NCBI RefSeq assembly: GCF_027580225.2
Contig: NC_073355.2
Location: 25,571,501-25,635,500, forward strand
Reading direction: 5' to 3'
Origin: Misgurnus anguillicaudatus
Lineage: Eukaryota; Chordata; Actinopteri; Cypriniformes; Cobitidae
DNA length: 64,000 nucleotides
This document shows, one piece after another, positions 62,930-64,000 of the stretch; positions within the stretch are counted from its first letter, which is position 1, and each line of letters begins with the position of its first letter. The position numbers and the translations under genes are program-made. The notes beneath the pieces are model-generated. The model saw only the letters and a program-made list of their open reading frames with translations. It was not told the DNA's origin and ran no database searches.

Positions 62930-64000
62930 GAATGACACACAGACTCAGTGTCAGTGTCAGGCCTGGACTTAATGCCATGAAAAGGGGTGATGAAGTGAGA
63001 GCGAGAGAGAGGTGGAACCCAACTAAAATAAAGAAAAGAAATAAAGCTATATAGTCTCCCAAAAACAAATTTAGTTATTGTAGATCCATGTGAGAGAGCA
63101 TTAGACCATACACCTGCCCGGATGACTGGCGGTCAGTGATAGCTCGAAAAGGTTTTAAATGAACAAAAAGCTGCGAAAGTGTCCATATTGAACTTTAATA
63201 CGTTTGTATTTAAAAGTTGTAAAAGCTGCAGTCCTCATGAGATGAGAAACGTACTTGAGTCTCTGTGTGTGCTGATTTTGTATTCAAACATGAGTAGAAA
63301 CTCGCAGAGCTGCATGTTAGGGCAGCTCTTCTGCCACGCACACTCACACTGTATACAACGTGTTTACCCGCAACTGCACTTTGTCACAATCCCAACGCTA
63401 TATTTGCATATTTTATTGGATTATCTTTAAAACCAAAGAGCCTGTGACATTTTAAAACATGAGGAAACATAAGACAGAGAGAGAGAGAGAGAAAAAGCAA
63501 GATCGAGATGCAGTTTGAGGTCTTATAAAGAGTCAGTTAACAATACTTAAAAATTGAAAACTATAAGGCAAAAAAAAGACTTAAAACATGCTGACTTTTT
63601 AAGGTAGGGAGTGTGACCAAATTACATTTCATTTATTGTTTTTATTTTACAAAAAATTAATTAATAAATAAATACAGAAAAATTTTCTGGTTTCATGATT
63701 TTTTAGTGCATTCTGGTACACAGGACAATGTGTATCATTGGTTTGCTATTGATCAAGGTATGAAGAAATGTTTAACATGTACAGGAGGCACTTAAATTGA
63801 GGATATTTATGAAATCATTGTACATAATGTACAGAACACTGTGAAAATATAAGCTTGATATATTTAATACTGAGTAAGGTCATGTCAAAATTGAAATTAA
63901 AGTAAAAACAATGACTGAAATCAAAATTTGATGTTCCCATTCTTAGACTTTAGCTTGCATTTTACATTTAAACTATCTTTATTTTATTTTATTTTATTTT
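62928..64000. other. Upstream flank of pax10; no gene recognised
   Basis: AT-rich sequence with a short (GA)n run near 63475-63492, a dispersed repeat copy near 63850-63960 and (TTTTA)n at the right edge. No paired-domain coding sequence was seen on either strand. Confidence 0.5.

Noticed and set aside
62654..63068. Three overlapping frames with Ser-Leu repeats
   Set aside because: Translations of the (GA)n array and neighbouring GA-rich sequence.

Overview
The window is a piece of a teleost nuclear genome, most likely a cyprinid. Genes have short exons with GT-AG introns. The proteins match vertebrate families closely. The spaces between exons are filled with fish-type foldback MITEs, tRNA-derived SINEs and dinucleotide arrays. 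No prokaryotic, organellar or retroviral genes were recognised. All exon models below were read by eye from splice sites, codon phase and protein similarity recalled from memory.

Layout. Minus strand, 1-26.4 kb: the first coding exon of a rab35-like GTPase gene at 1042-1096 (the rest lies off the left edge), thoc6 (3462-7032), srrm2 (8081-17041), mmp25 (20259-22996) and an unc119 paralogue (23993-26399). Plus strand, 29.8-45.4 kb: two mucin-type leukocyte-like membrane proteins, each with its whole coding region in one exon, namely a C16orf54-like gene (29796-31559) and a CD43/sialophorin (spn) gene (37494-38771), followed by a TSPAN4/9-type tetraspanin (41968-45366). Minus strand, 46-61 kb: bcl2l12 (46020-50620) and pax10 (56606-60900), the Pax6-like homeobox gene that has no paired domain.

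Synteny. THOC6, SRRM2 and MMP25 lie together in human 16p13.3. SPN and C16orf54 lie together in 16p11.2. BCL2L12 lies in 19q13.33. The fish segment therefore joins blocks that are separate in human and retains pax10, which mammals have lost. The genes are not an operon. The shared themes are mRNA export and splicing (thoc6, srrm2), cell-surface biology (mmp25, the two mucins, the tetraspanin) and lipidated-protein trafficking (unc119, rab35).

Most interesting points. (1) The C16orf54 homologue has a long mucin ectodomain and a duplicated cytoplasmic motif of the form LWxxPxxxVxxxxxFWYxN. The adjacent CD43 gene carries a related WAGP...ERVE segment and the same gene architecture, so the two may be ancient tandem paralogues. 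(2) A broken copy of the start of the mucin gene lies 1.2 kb upstream of it. (3) The mmp25 product appears to lack both the furin site and the GPI-anchor tail that define MT6-MMP. (4) A complete seven-exon pax10 can be read. (5) Several transposons are nested inside one another in datable order.
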